Assembly (NCBI GenBank): GCA_030704615.1
Contig: CM060732.1
Span: 7,874,001-7,938,000 of the forward strand
DNA length: 64,000 bases
Direction of reading: 5' to 3'
Source: Takakia lepidozioides
Lineage: Eukaryota; Streptophyta; Takakiopsida; Takakiales; Takakiaceae
The position numbers were made by a program, and so were the translations under genes. Every line of letters starts with the position of its first letter. Position 1 is the stretch's first letter. Below are positions 10,641 to 20,707 of this stretch, piece after piece. Below the pieces are notes generated by a model that saw only the letters and a list, made by a program, of their open reading frames with translations, was not told the origin of the DNA and did not search any database.

Positions 10641-11610
10641 GACTTGGGAGCACTGAAGGGTCAAGAGATTCGCATTGAATTGGCCACTGACACACCAATC
10701 TTTCGGAGACCCTATAGATACAGTGACATGGAGAGGTCCTTGATTCAGATGAGGACTCAGGACCTCTAGGAGGCTGGTTTGGTGGAGCTCTCTGGTGGAG
10801 AGTATGCTTCAGCCACAGTGATGCCAGCCAAGAAGGATGTCTATGGCAATTGGACGGAGAGACGTATGTGCAGTGATTACCGACCTGTAAATCGTCAGAC
10901 CAAGTCTGATAGGTATGCCATGCCAACACCAGAGGAGATCTTTGATGCCATTGGGCATGCCAAGGTCTTTAGCACTTTGGATTTACGATCCGGATATCAC
11001 CAGTTGCCGATCAAGGAGGCGGATAAGCAGAAGACGACATTATGGGGGATCGCACAGTGCTCATTGCCTATACCAGTGGCGGTTCTTACTATTTGGGCTT
11101 AAGAATGCTCCTGTAGAGTTTCAGAGAGTCATGGATAGGATTCTAGCAGGGGTGGAGTTTGCTCGGTGCTACATAGATGACATCATCATCTTTAGTGCTA
11201 CGGTGGAGGAGCATGAGAAACACCTTCAGGTGGTATTTGAGCGCTTGAGGGCGCACGGATTGAAGTTACATCCAGGGAAGTGCAAGTTTTTCCACAACCA
11301 GATTGAGTATCTGGGGTCACATGATATATCCTGGAGGATTGGGGGTACAACAGACTAAGGTAGAGGCCATTGCACAGATTCCACGCCCCACGGATGTGAG
11401 CCGAGTTCGAGCTTTCATGGAGTTGGCAAACTGGTTTGTCAAGGGATTTAGTGCCATTGCAAAGGCTCTAACCAAGCTTACCAAGGTGGACCAGGCGTGG
11501 CAGTGGGAAGATAAGCAAGAACGAGCTTTTCAAGAGCTCAAGGCGAGGTTGACCTCGGTGCCCATCTCGAGACGACCTATCAGGGGGCATATTTTCAGCT
11601 GCATACAGAT
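10640..11610 (+). pseudogene. Reverse transcriptase of gypsy copy A
   Basis: Copies element RNA into DNA. Fingers and palm motifs are visible: IELATDTPIFRRPYRYSD, SATVMPAKKD with CSDYRPVNRQTKSD, STLDLRSGYHQLPI, and the catalytic YIDD at 11170-11181, followed by KCKFF..EIEYLG-like sequence. The domain is spread over three frames, with shifts near 11060 and 11330. TAG at about 10768 replaces a TGG that copy E retains. A block PRPTDVSRVRAFMELANW marks the connection to RNase H. Confidence 0.88.
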
Positions 11611-11616
11611 TGGAGC

Positions 11617-12549
11617 ATGCTGGGGCTTGGAGCGGTGCTCACACATGTGGATGATGAGGGAAGAGAGATCGTAGTGGCTTATGCTAGCCGCTCGAACAAC
11701 GGTGTAGAGACTAAGTATAGCTCATATGAGAGAGAGTGCTTAGCTGCAGTATGGGCCGTGGCACACTTCAGATGCTATCTATACAACAATCTCTTCACCC
11801 TTCTCACGGATCACCAGCCAGTCAAGTGGTTGATGGAGTCAGACAAGCTTACGGGGAAACTTGCACAGTGGGCACTCATACTTCAAGAGTATGACTTTCA
11901 GGTTGTGCATCGACCGGGTTTGGTCAATCGGGATGCGGATGGGTTGAGTCGCAATCCATGCACGAGCCAGCAGGATGACACTAGAGCTCGGTGGCATGGT
12001 GAGACGGACGAGGAGATGGTGCTCGGATGGCATGCATCTGCATTTCTGTGTATCTTGGCAGCAGAAGGCCAGATTGGACCTACAACAGGGATGACTGTAG
12101 ACCGAGTGTCTGAGGACCCTGAGGCCAGCAATGAGCAAGGTGGCGCCAAAGATATATATGAGGATTCAGCTGTGTTGGACTATCTCCACATTGGAGACAC
12201 GGCAGCCACTGTGACTGCCAAGGAGAGGGATCGGATCCTACAACAAGCCAAGAGGTTCAAGTGGGAGGGGACACACCTGCTCCGAGTGTGGGAGAATGGT
12301 CGAGTGAGGATTGTGCCTCACCCAACACAGCGGGCACAGTTAGTGCGGCATGCCCATGAGGAGTTGGGGCATTTTGGGGTGCGACGCACTCATAGTCTAC
12401 TACAGGGGCAATATTGTTGGTGTGGTATGCACACAGAGGTGCAACAATTTGTGGCTAGGTGCATGGTGTGTGACAGGGTGCGTGATTCATTCAACGCCCC
12501 TACACCACAATTGCACCCTCTTCCGATCATGGGATTGGGCTACGGGTGA
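11617..12549 (+). pseudogene. RNase H and integrase zinc-binding domain of copy A
   Basis: A single open frame of 310 codons. RNase H, which removes RNA from the RNA-DNA hybrid, shows VVAYASRSNNGVETKYS, YERECLAAVWA and LLTDHQPVKWLM, then DADGLSR. The integrase HHCC zinc finger follows (HAHEELGHFGVRRTHSLL ... CMVCDRVR). The first RNase H strand is cut off by a frameshift just upstream. Stop at 12547-12549 falls in the linker to the integrase core. Confidence 0.88.
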
Positions 12550-13340
12550 TGTCTAGACTTTGTAGGGCCGTTGCCACTGACCATGCGCCACAACAAGTGG
12601 ATCAAATGGTTCCATTTCCTGATAAGGCTAGTGAGGGGGCTGCGTATGTATTCTTGGATCGTGTACTTAGCCGATTTGGTGCTCCAGCTGAGGTACTCAC
12701 GGACCAAGGGAGAGAGTTCTTGGGGGAGTTTCAGGCATTGTATGACAAAGCCTTGATAGACCACCGCACTACTTCTCGGGATCATCCTGAGGCCGATGGC
12801 TTGGCAGAGAGAGTTGTGCAAACGGTTAAAAGAGGATTGCGCAAGTATGGTTTGCAGAAGGGGCACCTAGGAGATTGGGACCTTCAGCTACCTTGGTTGG
12901 CCATGGGCTATAGGTTTAGCAAGCAAGCATCACTTGCCTCGTTCTCATCTTATTTCCTTCTTTTTGGCCAAGAGCCAGACTTGCCTACATCTATTCGCAG
13001 GGAGGCTGCAATAGTCCTCAATCTTGACGATCCGGACCTATGGGCACGTGCATGTGGTTAGCACGCGGAGTTGTTCAAGAAAGTCATGCCCATGGCTTTC
13101 GAGAACCTTGCCATTGCACAACATCGTGATACGTTGAGGTATGCTACCATACGTGGTGGGGGCTATCGTCCTAGGGTTCAGAGATTTCACCCTGGTGACT
13201 ATGTTTATCTGCAGCAAACTGCTCCAACGACCCTGGATGTGACTACGTGTTATTTTGAGGGTTCGAGAGGTATTGCCCTCACGCGTCTTGATCTTGGAAG
13301 GTCGGGATGGCATGACTTGGAAGGACCATGTGCGTAATTG
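12550..13340 (+). pseudogene. Integrase core and C-terminal part of copy A
   Basis: Integrase joins the cDNA ends to chromosomal DNA. The three catalytic acidic residues can be placed: DFVGPLPL (about 12556), LTDQGREFLGEF (about 12693) and HPEADGLAERVVQTVKRG (about 12786). A short deletion and frame change near 12600 removes part of the sheet after the first Asp. A TAG near 13059 separates the core from a region with RVQRFHPGDYVYLQQ, the expected small barrel fold. Another frameshift near 13230 leads to the PHD finger. Confidence 0.85.
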
Positions 13341-13555
13341 CGCCATGTCACCTTCCGAATGTCGATGGCAAGATTGACCCAAACCTGGCAGTGGTATCTG
13401 CAAGTTTGAGGTGCATGTTGTGTGGGTCTGCTAGAGGGGCAGCCACCATGCTGGTGTGTGATCAATGCTCTAGAGGTTGGCATATAGGATGCTTGACTCC
13501 ACCTCTTGAGATGGTTCCTAATGGGGATTGGTTATGTCCGCATTGCATTGGATAA
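13341..13555 (+). pseudogene. PHD finger at the integrase C-terminus
   Basis: The last open frame ends with a Cys4-His-Cys3 zinc finger at 13411-13546: CMLC, then CDQC, GWHIGC, and WLCPHC, spaced C-x2-C-x11-C-x2-C-x4-H-x2-C-x14-C-x2-C. This is the PHD pattern, including the conserved Trp two residues before the seventh ligand. PHD fingers commonly bind histone H3 tails. It sits where chromoviruses carry a chromodomain, so a role in choosing the integration site is likely but inferred. The finger itself is intact, but frameshifts separate it from the integrase core. Confidence 0.85.
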
Positions 13556-13559
13556 TGGG

Positions 13560-14440
13560 AGTGGTCACAACCATGGAAGGTTAACAAGAAATGCAAGGCC
13601 AAGCTACTAGGAGACCAACACACGAGATCTTGGCTCAAGTTCACAGATTGCAAGACGGCGACTAACGATGGGGCTACTCTTGTACCCGGCCTCTTGTACC
13701 CGGCCTCTTGGTCTATAGAGTTTGAGTACAATAGGGACAGTGATAGAGGACTTAGTACGGCTGTGGCTATTACATCTTGTAGCTATCTGGAGTTAGAGGG
13801 ACCTAACCACCAGCTAGGGAGGCAATTGTGGCAGACTACTTTATGTGTATATATGTGTGGTGTGGTTTGGACATCGATGTAGTTGTGTAGCGATACGTAT
13901 GCGCACGACAGCTGTCAAGTTAAATAAACACAGTGTGAAACTAACTAGAATGGAGGGAGAGTAGGATGTTGTGGGGTCAAGTCCCCATAGCTTGGGGTGC
14001 CCCTGGCTTGACTCTTATTTTAACGAGCGAGTATATTGTATTTCGTGTTTTGTGTCAACAGTCAGTGTGAGTTTAGTTTACATATCATTGTGGCAGACTA
14101 CTTTATTGTGCATATATGTGTGGTGTGGTTTGGACAGTGATGTAGTTGTGTAGCGATATGTATGCGCACAACAGCACCTTTGCTAAGGGAATCCACCCTA
14201 CAAGACCCTCACCACACTCCCTCTCAATACCGAGAGCTATGGAGGTGGGAGAGGGTCATGGAGGCTCAACTACAAGAAGATGAGCCTCCTCCATCCTCAC
14301 AAGGGGAAAACCTATCCCCATGTTCCAAGTGAGGCTCGACACCTCACTTGGCATGTGAGACCCAATGAAGTCCCAACACACAAAATATAAATATAAATAT
14401 CTAACATGTCCTAGTTAACTAGAAGTAGGTAATTCTAGAT
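13560..14440 (+). other. 3' untranslated end of copy A and junction sequence
   Basis: No gene. It contains a 14-bp direct repeat CTTGTACCCGGCCT near 13679-13707, an 88-bp block (13825-13912) repeated at 14087-14175, and between them a 176-bp segment with the purine tract and LTR start also found at 3281-3634. After 14175 the sequence is unrelated. The layout is unusual for a plain 3' LTR. Confidence 0.6.
13825..14175 (+). repeat. 88-bp direct duplication flanking the LTR-like segment
   Basis: 13825-13912 and 14087-14175 both start ATTGTGGCAGACTACTTTAT and end GCGCAC.ACAGC, with few differences. The 174 bp between them match 3281-3634 with an internal deletion. This could come from template switching during reverse transcription or recombination between LTRs. 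Confidence 0.8.
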
Positions 14441-14444
14441 AACC

Positions 14445-15383
14445 ATGACTAAACCCATGACAGTTTCTTTGCCTGATCCACCTCCGGTAGTACCTGATCC
14501 GGATGTTGTACCCCCGGCTGCACCTCCGGCACTATATCCTCAACCACCTCCACTTTCATCTCCTCCGCCAGCACCTCCACCTCCACCTCTACCTCCACGT
14601 GCATGTGCCCCCCGAACCCCTAGGAGGGGTCGGCTTCGCCCTAGGTTTCCTCCCCTTCGGCTTGGACGGCCTGAGCCGGATCCTCGCCCCCGATGAGAAG
14701 CGCATAGGACTATGTTACTGAGGACCGTCCAGCCTCGTTATTGGGGGAATCATCTCGACCCTCCCACCCCCATCCGAAAGAATGTGGAATTCGAGTATTG
14801 GGGGAGACGGTATGTTGTGAGACCCGCTACAGACCCTGCTATGGGTCGGGGTTTATTCACGGTCAATGATATTGTGGTTCCTCCTCGGAGAAACAGCATG
14901 GTGGATTTGTTTCCCTACTACGGTCCATACTACACCTCCGCGGAGTTCCGTACATTACGCCTCAAAGCCCCATACATCCTACCCTACATTTTGTGTGTCA
15001 ACGGACATGATGTACGTAGATGGGGGTTGTCTCCCATTGAGATCAGATTTTGTGATGGTGACCCCGACATCTTCGGCAATGTTGCTGGGCTGGTCAACAG
15101 TTCTTTTGGTCATCCTAGGAGAACCAATGTAGTATGGGACGACTGAAGCGATGGGCATGAGAGTTTTTGTGGTCATATGTTGGTATACTGTGAGGGGATG
15201 CACATGTTTGTGATGACATGTACTAGTAGGACTATTAGGGCTGACAGCGAACTATTTGCATCATACGAGTTCTCCCAGGATGATTGGGACCTCCAATTAC
15301 AGCGTGAGTGGGATGTGTATGATAGAAATAGGGTTCCTTTGAGACAGGGATCGCGTAGAGGGGCATTAGAGATATTCTCATGA
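14445..15383 (+). pseudogene. SET-domain-like reading frame with two in-frame TGA codons
   Basis: One frame runs from ATG 14445 to TGA 15381-15383, interrupted only by TGA at 14694-14696 and 15144-15146. It begins with a proline-rich segment (14460-14620) and an Arg/Pro stretch. The middle has SET-like landmarks: AMGRGLFTVNDI, FGNVAGLVNSSFG (compare GN..RFINHSC) and, after the second TGA, RTIRADSELFASYEF (compare RDI..GEEL..DY). SET proteins methylate lysines. The catalytic-site NHS is NSS here, so activity is doubtful. Both TGAs could be CGA before CpG transition. It lies 1 kb upstream of a CACTA transposase on the same strand and could be cargo of that element or an independent gene remnant. 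Confidence 0.55.
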
Positions 15384-15389
15384 TGTACT

Positions 15390-16340
15390 TTGTATACATC
15401 CGATTAATCGATTGATGTAAATATTTTTCTTGTTGCTCGTGTGGGTTGCAACTTTTGCATATGTGATCCTAAACATACTTATGCACATGTGGACCAAATA
15501 TGAGCTTGAACCAAGTTGTCATTCTAGTGTTGAACACAGCTATGTGTTGTAGAGACGGAAAATTGCGTTTCGCCTGCACATGATTTTTTTTTATTCCATT
15601 TTTAAGCCATATGCTTAATGATAGCATATGCAATGTGCGTGCAAAATTTGGGAGTAAACAAAAGTCATTTGGACCCATAACCAGATTTTGTTCTCTCATT
15701 TGCACTCCAAAGTTGAATTATCTTTAACTTCATGCACTCTTTATAGAGAGTTCCGCAAAAGTGACCCTAGAAACACACTTATTTTTTTTTCCATTTTTTT
15801 TGGGTCCATTTTTTTTCATAGATGTAGTGGTGCAAAGCCCGATGTCACAGAATAAAATAAAGCTAAAAACAAAATCATTACGCCCCTCAAAACCGCAATC
15901 ATATATTTTCTAAATGCAAATATTTATTTTAAATTCATTTAAATTCGATTTAATTCAAAATTGGTGCAAGGGTGAATGCGTCGTTGGGGAGGCAAATGTT
16001 TTTTTTTTTTTTTTTTTTTTTTGCCCTTTTCCGCTGGATCTTTGTATAGGTGTTGCACACATATTTAAGCACATGTAGGAAAAAGTGAAGCTTGAGCCAC
16101 ATCTGTTTGATGGGTGCAATGGCATGAGAGGATTTTCTTTCACATTAATAAACAAAAATTGGTTGATAGGGTGAATGCGTCCTTGGGGGGGCAAATGATT
16201 TTTTTTGGGTTTGAAACTTTGCATGTGTGTACTTTGCGCACATATATGTAATTATTGAATGACATATTTGATGCACGCACACATTGAAGGTTGTTGTTTG
16301 CATTTCGCTTATAATGAGTTGTATGGTTGCAATGACACAT
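15390..16340. other. AT-rich non-coding stretch with imperfect repeats
   Basis: T-runs (15778-15815, 16000-16022, 16199-16207) and diverged direct repeats. The phrase GGGTGAATGCGTC.TTGGGG occurs at about 15970 and 16170. A second phrase with CACATATTTAAGCACATGT or similar occurs near 15470, 16060 and 16235. No gene seen. It may be the promoter side of the CACTA transposase. Confidence 0.5.
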
Positions 16341-16348
16341 TATAATAT

Positions 16349-18700
16349 ATGTCTCTATGTTCATTTGTTCGTATCTTTGTCCATCCCTTCCCGGTCCTTT
16401 CTCTTGGCACCCCATCCGATAACAACCCAAGTACATCAGGCGGGAGCCGTGGGCAAGACGCCGCCCCCACGATACTGGATGATGATGACGATGACAGTGA
16501 CAGTGACAGTGACAGTGACAGCAACAATGAGCATGGAATTAACCAGGAGGATGTGCAAGCCATGGAGGATCTCTTAATGCATCATGTGGGCGCTGATGCA
16601 TCCCATGATCCTGAAATGACCCCCTCAAATAACATGGAGAGGGAGGCGAGAACTCCCTTGTACAAAGGGGCGAAAGTGAGTCGACTTTCAACAATCTTAC
16701 TTTTGCTCAATCTTCAAATTCGATTTGGCATAAGTAATGTTGGGATGTCTGCCATAATGCGAACTATTGCAGACTATATCCTTGCTCCACACTTGAAACC
16801 CAAGATGCCACAGTTGCAGAAAGAGGTGCGCGAAGTCTTGGACTCTGTGAGGATGGGCTATAAGATTTTTCATGCATGTCCATGTGATAAAACCCTATAC
16901 TACGGAGAGGATTTTCGCGTCTCACCAAGTGCCCAAAGTGCAAGAAAGATCGATATCGGGATGATGTCCAAGGGAAAAAAATACCACGCAAGGTATAAGC
17001 GCCATTCCCCCTCGCATGGAAATTACTTTCTTTAATCTTCTCAATGCATGTAAAGTGTATTCCACAAAGTTTAGGGTTTAGAGAGTAGTACTTATGCAAG
17101 ATCTGATTGTGGTTTTGGAAGGAGTGAGTGAGGAGTGGAAGGAGCGACGTTCGGTTTTGACCATTCACGCCCAAATGAGGGAGATACTGCATAAAGAGAA
17201 ATGCATAAGGGTGTTGTATTATGTGTGCTAATGGGATGATTACATGTGGGGGACGTGAGATATTTCATCCTAGAAAATGCATTACTTTCCGATCATCCCG
17301 CGATTGAGGGCACAATACCAAAGCCCCGAATTGGCCAGACTCATGATATGACACGCCTCGCATGGGAGCCCCCCGAGAAAGGTGTGCGGGCCACAAGATT
17401 CACAAGCATGGAGGCATATTGAAGAGATGTGGCATTTTCTCTTGGAGGACCCACGACATGTCCACCTCGGCTTCTCCTCGGATGGGGTCAACCCATTCTC
17501 TGTCCAGTCATGTAGTCATTCCACTTGGCCGATGACCACGGTGAATTACAACATCCCTCCGTATCTTTCAATTAAAAAAAGCCATATCATGTTGGCTGCC
17601 ATTGTACCAGGTGAGTGTACTCATTTCATGTTTATTATTGCCTTGGACTTTATATTAAACTTCTGATTTCTGACGCAATTCGGATGCAAGATTGACGAGT
17701 GACATAATCATGGAGTAAGACGTGTAATTCATTTTGTAGTATAATTTGCATATTGGTGGAGCATCATTGAAACAATGATGTGAATGTCTCATAGGGAAAA
17801 AACAAGTGGCAAACATAGACACGTACTTGCGACCTCTTGTTGGTGAACTTAAGGAGCTATGGAGGGGGGTCCCGGCATTGGATGCTTCACTTGACCCTAT
17901 GGCCGGACAATCTTTTCAGATGAGAGGATGCACTTGTTCACTCACTGTTTATAATCATATTGAGAAAAAATGTAACGTTAACTTCTTGTGTGTATTTGAG
18001 GAGTATCTTGCTTTGGACAATGCATGATTATCCAGGTATATTATGTTCCCTATGAACAACCCGCGTACATTCACTTGTCAATGCCAGATAATATTGATGA
18101 GAATTGGGATTGATTGAAGTAGCAGCGACAGTCTTGTGCACCGTAGTGGGGTAGATGACATTATGGGCCATGCACATGACAACTTTTTGTCTTTGTGGTG
18201 GGATGTGTAGTACAGGATTAATTGTTTGCTTGGGGCTAAGCACCAAAAGGTACCATGCATGCTTGCATTGTGGCGATGATCTTGATGCACATAGCTCCCG
18301 ACATCTTCACAAGATGGTATATCCCAACTATAGCAAATTTCTTCCTATGAGCCATCGATGGAGAAGAAGAGAGAAACACTTGTTTGATGGCAAAGAGGAA
18401 GTACGTCCCCCCCCCTATGACACCATCCGGGCAGTTTTGGGAGGACCGATGGAAGGAGGCCCATGCGGGCACGGACGGTGAAGTGGACGTGTCCGGCATG
18501 AAACGACTTTCAATCTTCTACGAGTTGTCATATTGGGCGGTACATATTCCACAAAACACCGTCAATATCCCTATGCATGCATGTGATATTACACATTTGG
18601 TATGCGTTGCATTGTCACTTTCACGTAAAAAAAAAATTGTGTAAGTATTTGTGGGTGGGGATATATATAGGACCTGAAGATTCGCCATCTTCTAGATCCC
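16349..18700 (+). pseudogene. CACTA transposase, N-terminal half (TNP2/Transposase_21)
   Basis: DDE-type transposase that cuts and joins element ends. The first frame (to 17035) has an acidic run encoded by a GTGACA hexamer repeat, then TPLYKGAKVSRLSTILLLLN and YKIFHACPCDKTLYYG, typical of the family's N-terminus. Later blocks are RHVHLGFSSDGVNPF with WPMTTVNYNIPP (17450-17570), and DTYLRPLVGELKELW (17818-17865). A degraded stretch from 18150 to 18500 covers the zinc-binding and GKEE-like region. Stops and frame changes separate these blocks. Some gaps, such as 17036-17280, could be introns because GT/AG pairs are present, but I did not fix splice sites. Confidence 0.8.
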
Positions 18701-19471
18701 ATGCATATTGAGAAGAATGTCCGCTCGTCTTTTTTTCGGGTTCTTCATGGCACACCGGCAAAGAAGGGAGTGGCTGCAAAAGGAGATTCTCTCGGTGTTA
18801 GAAAGGAGCTTGAGGAGCAAGGTCGCATGCGCCATCTATGGGCCGAACAAAATGGTGCGGACCCAAAGGGTGTTGTACGGTGGAAGTATAGGCGTGCACC
18901 ATGGCAATGGACAAAGGAGGAATACAAGAAAGTGATAGCCACCATAAGTGTTGTCCGAACACCAACTGGTTATGGGTCATCCATCTGTACGAAGTTCAAC
19001 GAAGAAGACGGGGTCCATGGTTTGAAGTCTCATGACTACCACAATCTATTGCAAGACATCTTGCCCATTGCAGTACGTGGGACATTGACTCCTGAGGTTT
19101 GTGAGACAATCTATAGATTGGGAGGCTTGTTCCGGTGGATTTGCTCCAAAGAGTTGGAAGAAGCAGATTTTCCATGCATGAAGAAGGAGGCGGCGGAGGT
19201 AATGTGTATGTTGGAGATGCACCTTCCTCCCTCCTTCTTTGACATCCAAGTGCACTTGGTAGTACACTTAGTGGAAGAGGCTTCGATTGCCGGCCCCGTT
19301 CATTCTCGGTGGATGTACTTCCTTGAGTGTTATATGAAGACTTTGAAAGCATTTGTAAGACAAATGGCGCACCCGGAGGGTAGCATGGCAGAGGGGTATA
19401 CGTTGCAAGAAGCTATGTTCTATTGCACGGAGTACATGGCAAGGGTGGATGAAGAAGCCCCTCGGATGTGA
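18701..19471 (+). pseudogene. CACTA transposase, MHIEKNV and DUF4218 region
   Basis: Open frame of 256 codons starting at the conserved MHIEKNV motif of TNP2 transposases. It includes DFPCMKKEAAEVMCMLEMHL and the DUF4218 signature VHLVVHLVEEASIAGPVHSR, WMYFLECYMKTLKAFVRQ and PEGSMAEGYTLQEAM. These are close to the family consensus, so this is the best preserved part. It ends with TGA at 19469-19471, after which the same frame resumes with lower similarity. Confidence 0.85.
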
Positions 19472-19507
19472 AAGGAAGAGGAGGATGCACGAACCAAGGA
19501 CAACGTT

Positions 19508-20134
19508 TTGCCCAAAAAATCGAAGAGGGTAAAATTGCCGACCTTGGTGATTGAGCAAGCGCATGACTTCGTACTGAAGAACACCCCATCCATACATGAG
19601 TGGGAGGCAAGATACAATAATCTTGTTCAGCAACGAAAGGAGGAGACGCTTGCATGGAGGCAGAACCATCCAAGGCCGGTTACTAGACGCCCACGACGAG
19701 GAGCGGACCGCCGGAATGTTCCTTCACAAAATTTGCCCATGGAATTACAGCCTCTAAGTTCATTCCAACAGTGGCTTTGGACTTCAGTTTATGACGCCGT
19801 TGCTCAAGGAGATGTGGTTTCAGATTTGGTGCAAGACATTGCAAGGGGCCCCTCTCAATTCGTGACCGCATACACGGCGGTTTGGGTTCACGGTCGTCAT
19901 TTCCGCATTCGTGCTCTTGACATGAAGTGCAAAATAACCTTTGATTCTGGCTTATGTGCCACATATTGGCAAGACTCCGTGTGGGGCAAGGGAGATACAC
20001 GACCTGCTATGAGCAAACTTGAGTACATTGGAGAGCTTGAGAGCATACTCCAACTTCAGTATACAAGGTACCGGCCTCTTATCTTCAGGGAAGGTGGACC
20101 CAGTCACATCTTGTGGGGCCCTCCGCAACACTAG
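19508..20134 (+). pseudogene. CACTA transposase, DUF4216-type region
   Basis: Open frame of 208 codons after the DUF4218 block. It contains IEQAHDFVLKNTPSIHEW (the family's inter-domain segment) and VWVHGRHFRIRALDMKCKIT with SKLEYIGELESILQLQYT.YRPLIF, as in DUF4216. TAG ends the frame at about 20132. A further block ending near 20210 (residues such as MRVNADRLNPTHRPSDEHF) continues the match, and then similarity is lost. Confidence 0.75.
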
Positions 20135-20239
20135 TGCAAGATGATTGTGGTTTCATGCGCGTCAATGCAGATAGGCTCAACCCTACTCATCGTCCCTCCG
20201 ATGAGCATTTCACGCAGTGGTTGAGAGTTCCATGGAAGT

Positions 20240-20706
20240 AAGTACTGGGGGCCTGGTTGTTATTGACAGGGTTGGCAAATAGTGGGCATGAAGCTGAGTT
20301 GGGGGGTAGTGAGCCAACATTCCAGGTGGTAATGCAAAGCGAGTGTGCTTGTTGCATCGGAGACATGTGTGTTTGGTTTGGGATTGAGTTGGATGGAAGA
20401 GTGTTAGTATGGGAGGGGGTAAGGGCAAAGGTGTCGAGGGAGGAGGGGGGGGTGGGGGTGAGCTGTGCGGAGGGTGAAAGTCGGGGATTGGGGAGTGGGC
20501 TTGGAGGGTGGCATTGAGAATGTTTTCAGAGAGAAATGGAAATTTATTAGAGATAATGTGGAGGTCGCAGGGGGAGTTGGAGAGGTAGTCACCAAGGATT
20601 TTGTGGACATTGCCTGGGTCTAAGTGAAGAAGTTGGAGTGAGGTTTGCAGTTCAGTTAGGTGATGGGGGGTGCTAGGTAGTTGTGGGGGTGGGTAGGTAG
20701 CAGGTG
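20240..20706 (-). other. G-poor (minus) block, unknown origin
   Basis: Read on the minus strand this block is very rich in C and A and poor in G, like the plus strand of 21950-24110. A minus frame crosses it but continues into the CACTA end repeats, so the frame is not a convincing gene. It may be an inverted piece of the same unknown element as 21950-24180. Confidence 0.35.
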
Positions 20707-20707
20707 T

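Larger units (their letters stand above)
5740..14087 (+). mobile_element. Ty3/gypsy retrotransposon copy A with methyltransferase and PHD finger
   Basis: Domain order on the plus strand is leader, gag with two zinc knuckles, aspartic protease, cytosine-5 DNA methyltransferase, reverse transcriptase, RNase H, integrase and PHD finger, then a purine tract (13952-13966) and LTR-like start (13967). Reverse transcriptase before integrase defines Ty3/gypsy. The two extra domains are not part of the standard set. The copy is dead, with several in-frame stops and at least five frameshifts. The left boundary is uncertain and may extend to 3515. Confidence 0.85.
16349..20235 (+). mobile_element. CACTA (En/Spm-type) element, coding part, plus strand
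   Basis: Successive blocks over 3.9 kb match the TNP2 transposase family in order: N-terminal helix region, Transposase_21 core, the MHIEKNV block, DUF4218 and DUF4216-type sequence. Introns or decay split it into several frames. The left CACTA terminus is not found. The match stops near 20235, before the family's C-terminal acidic tail. Confidence 0.85.
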
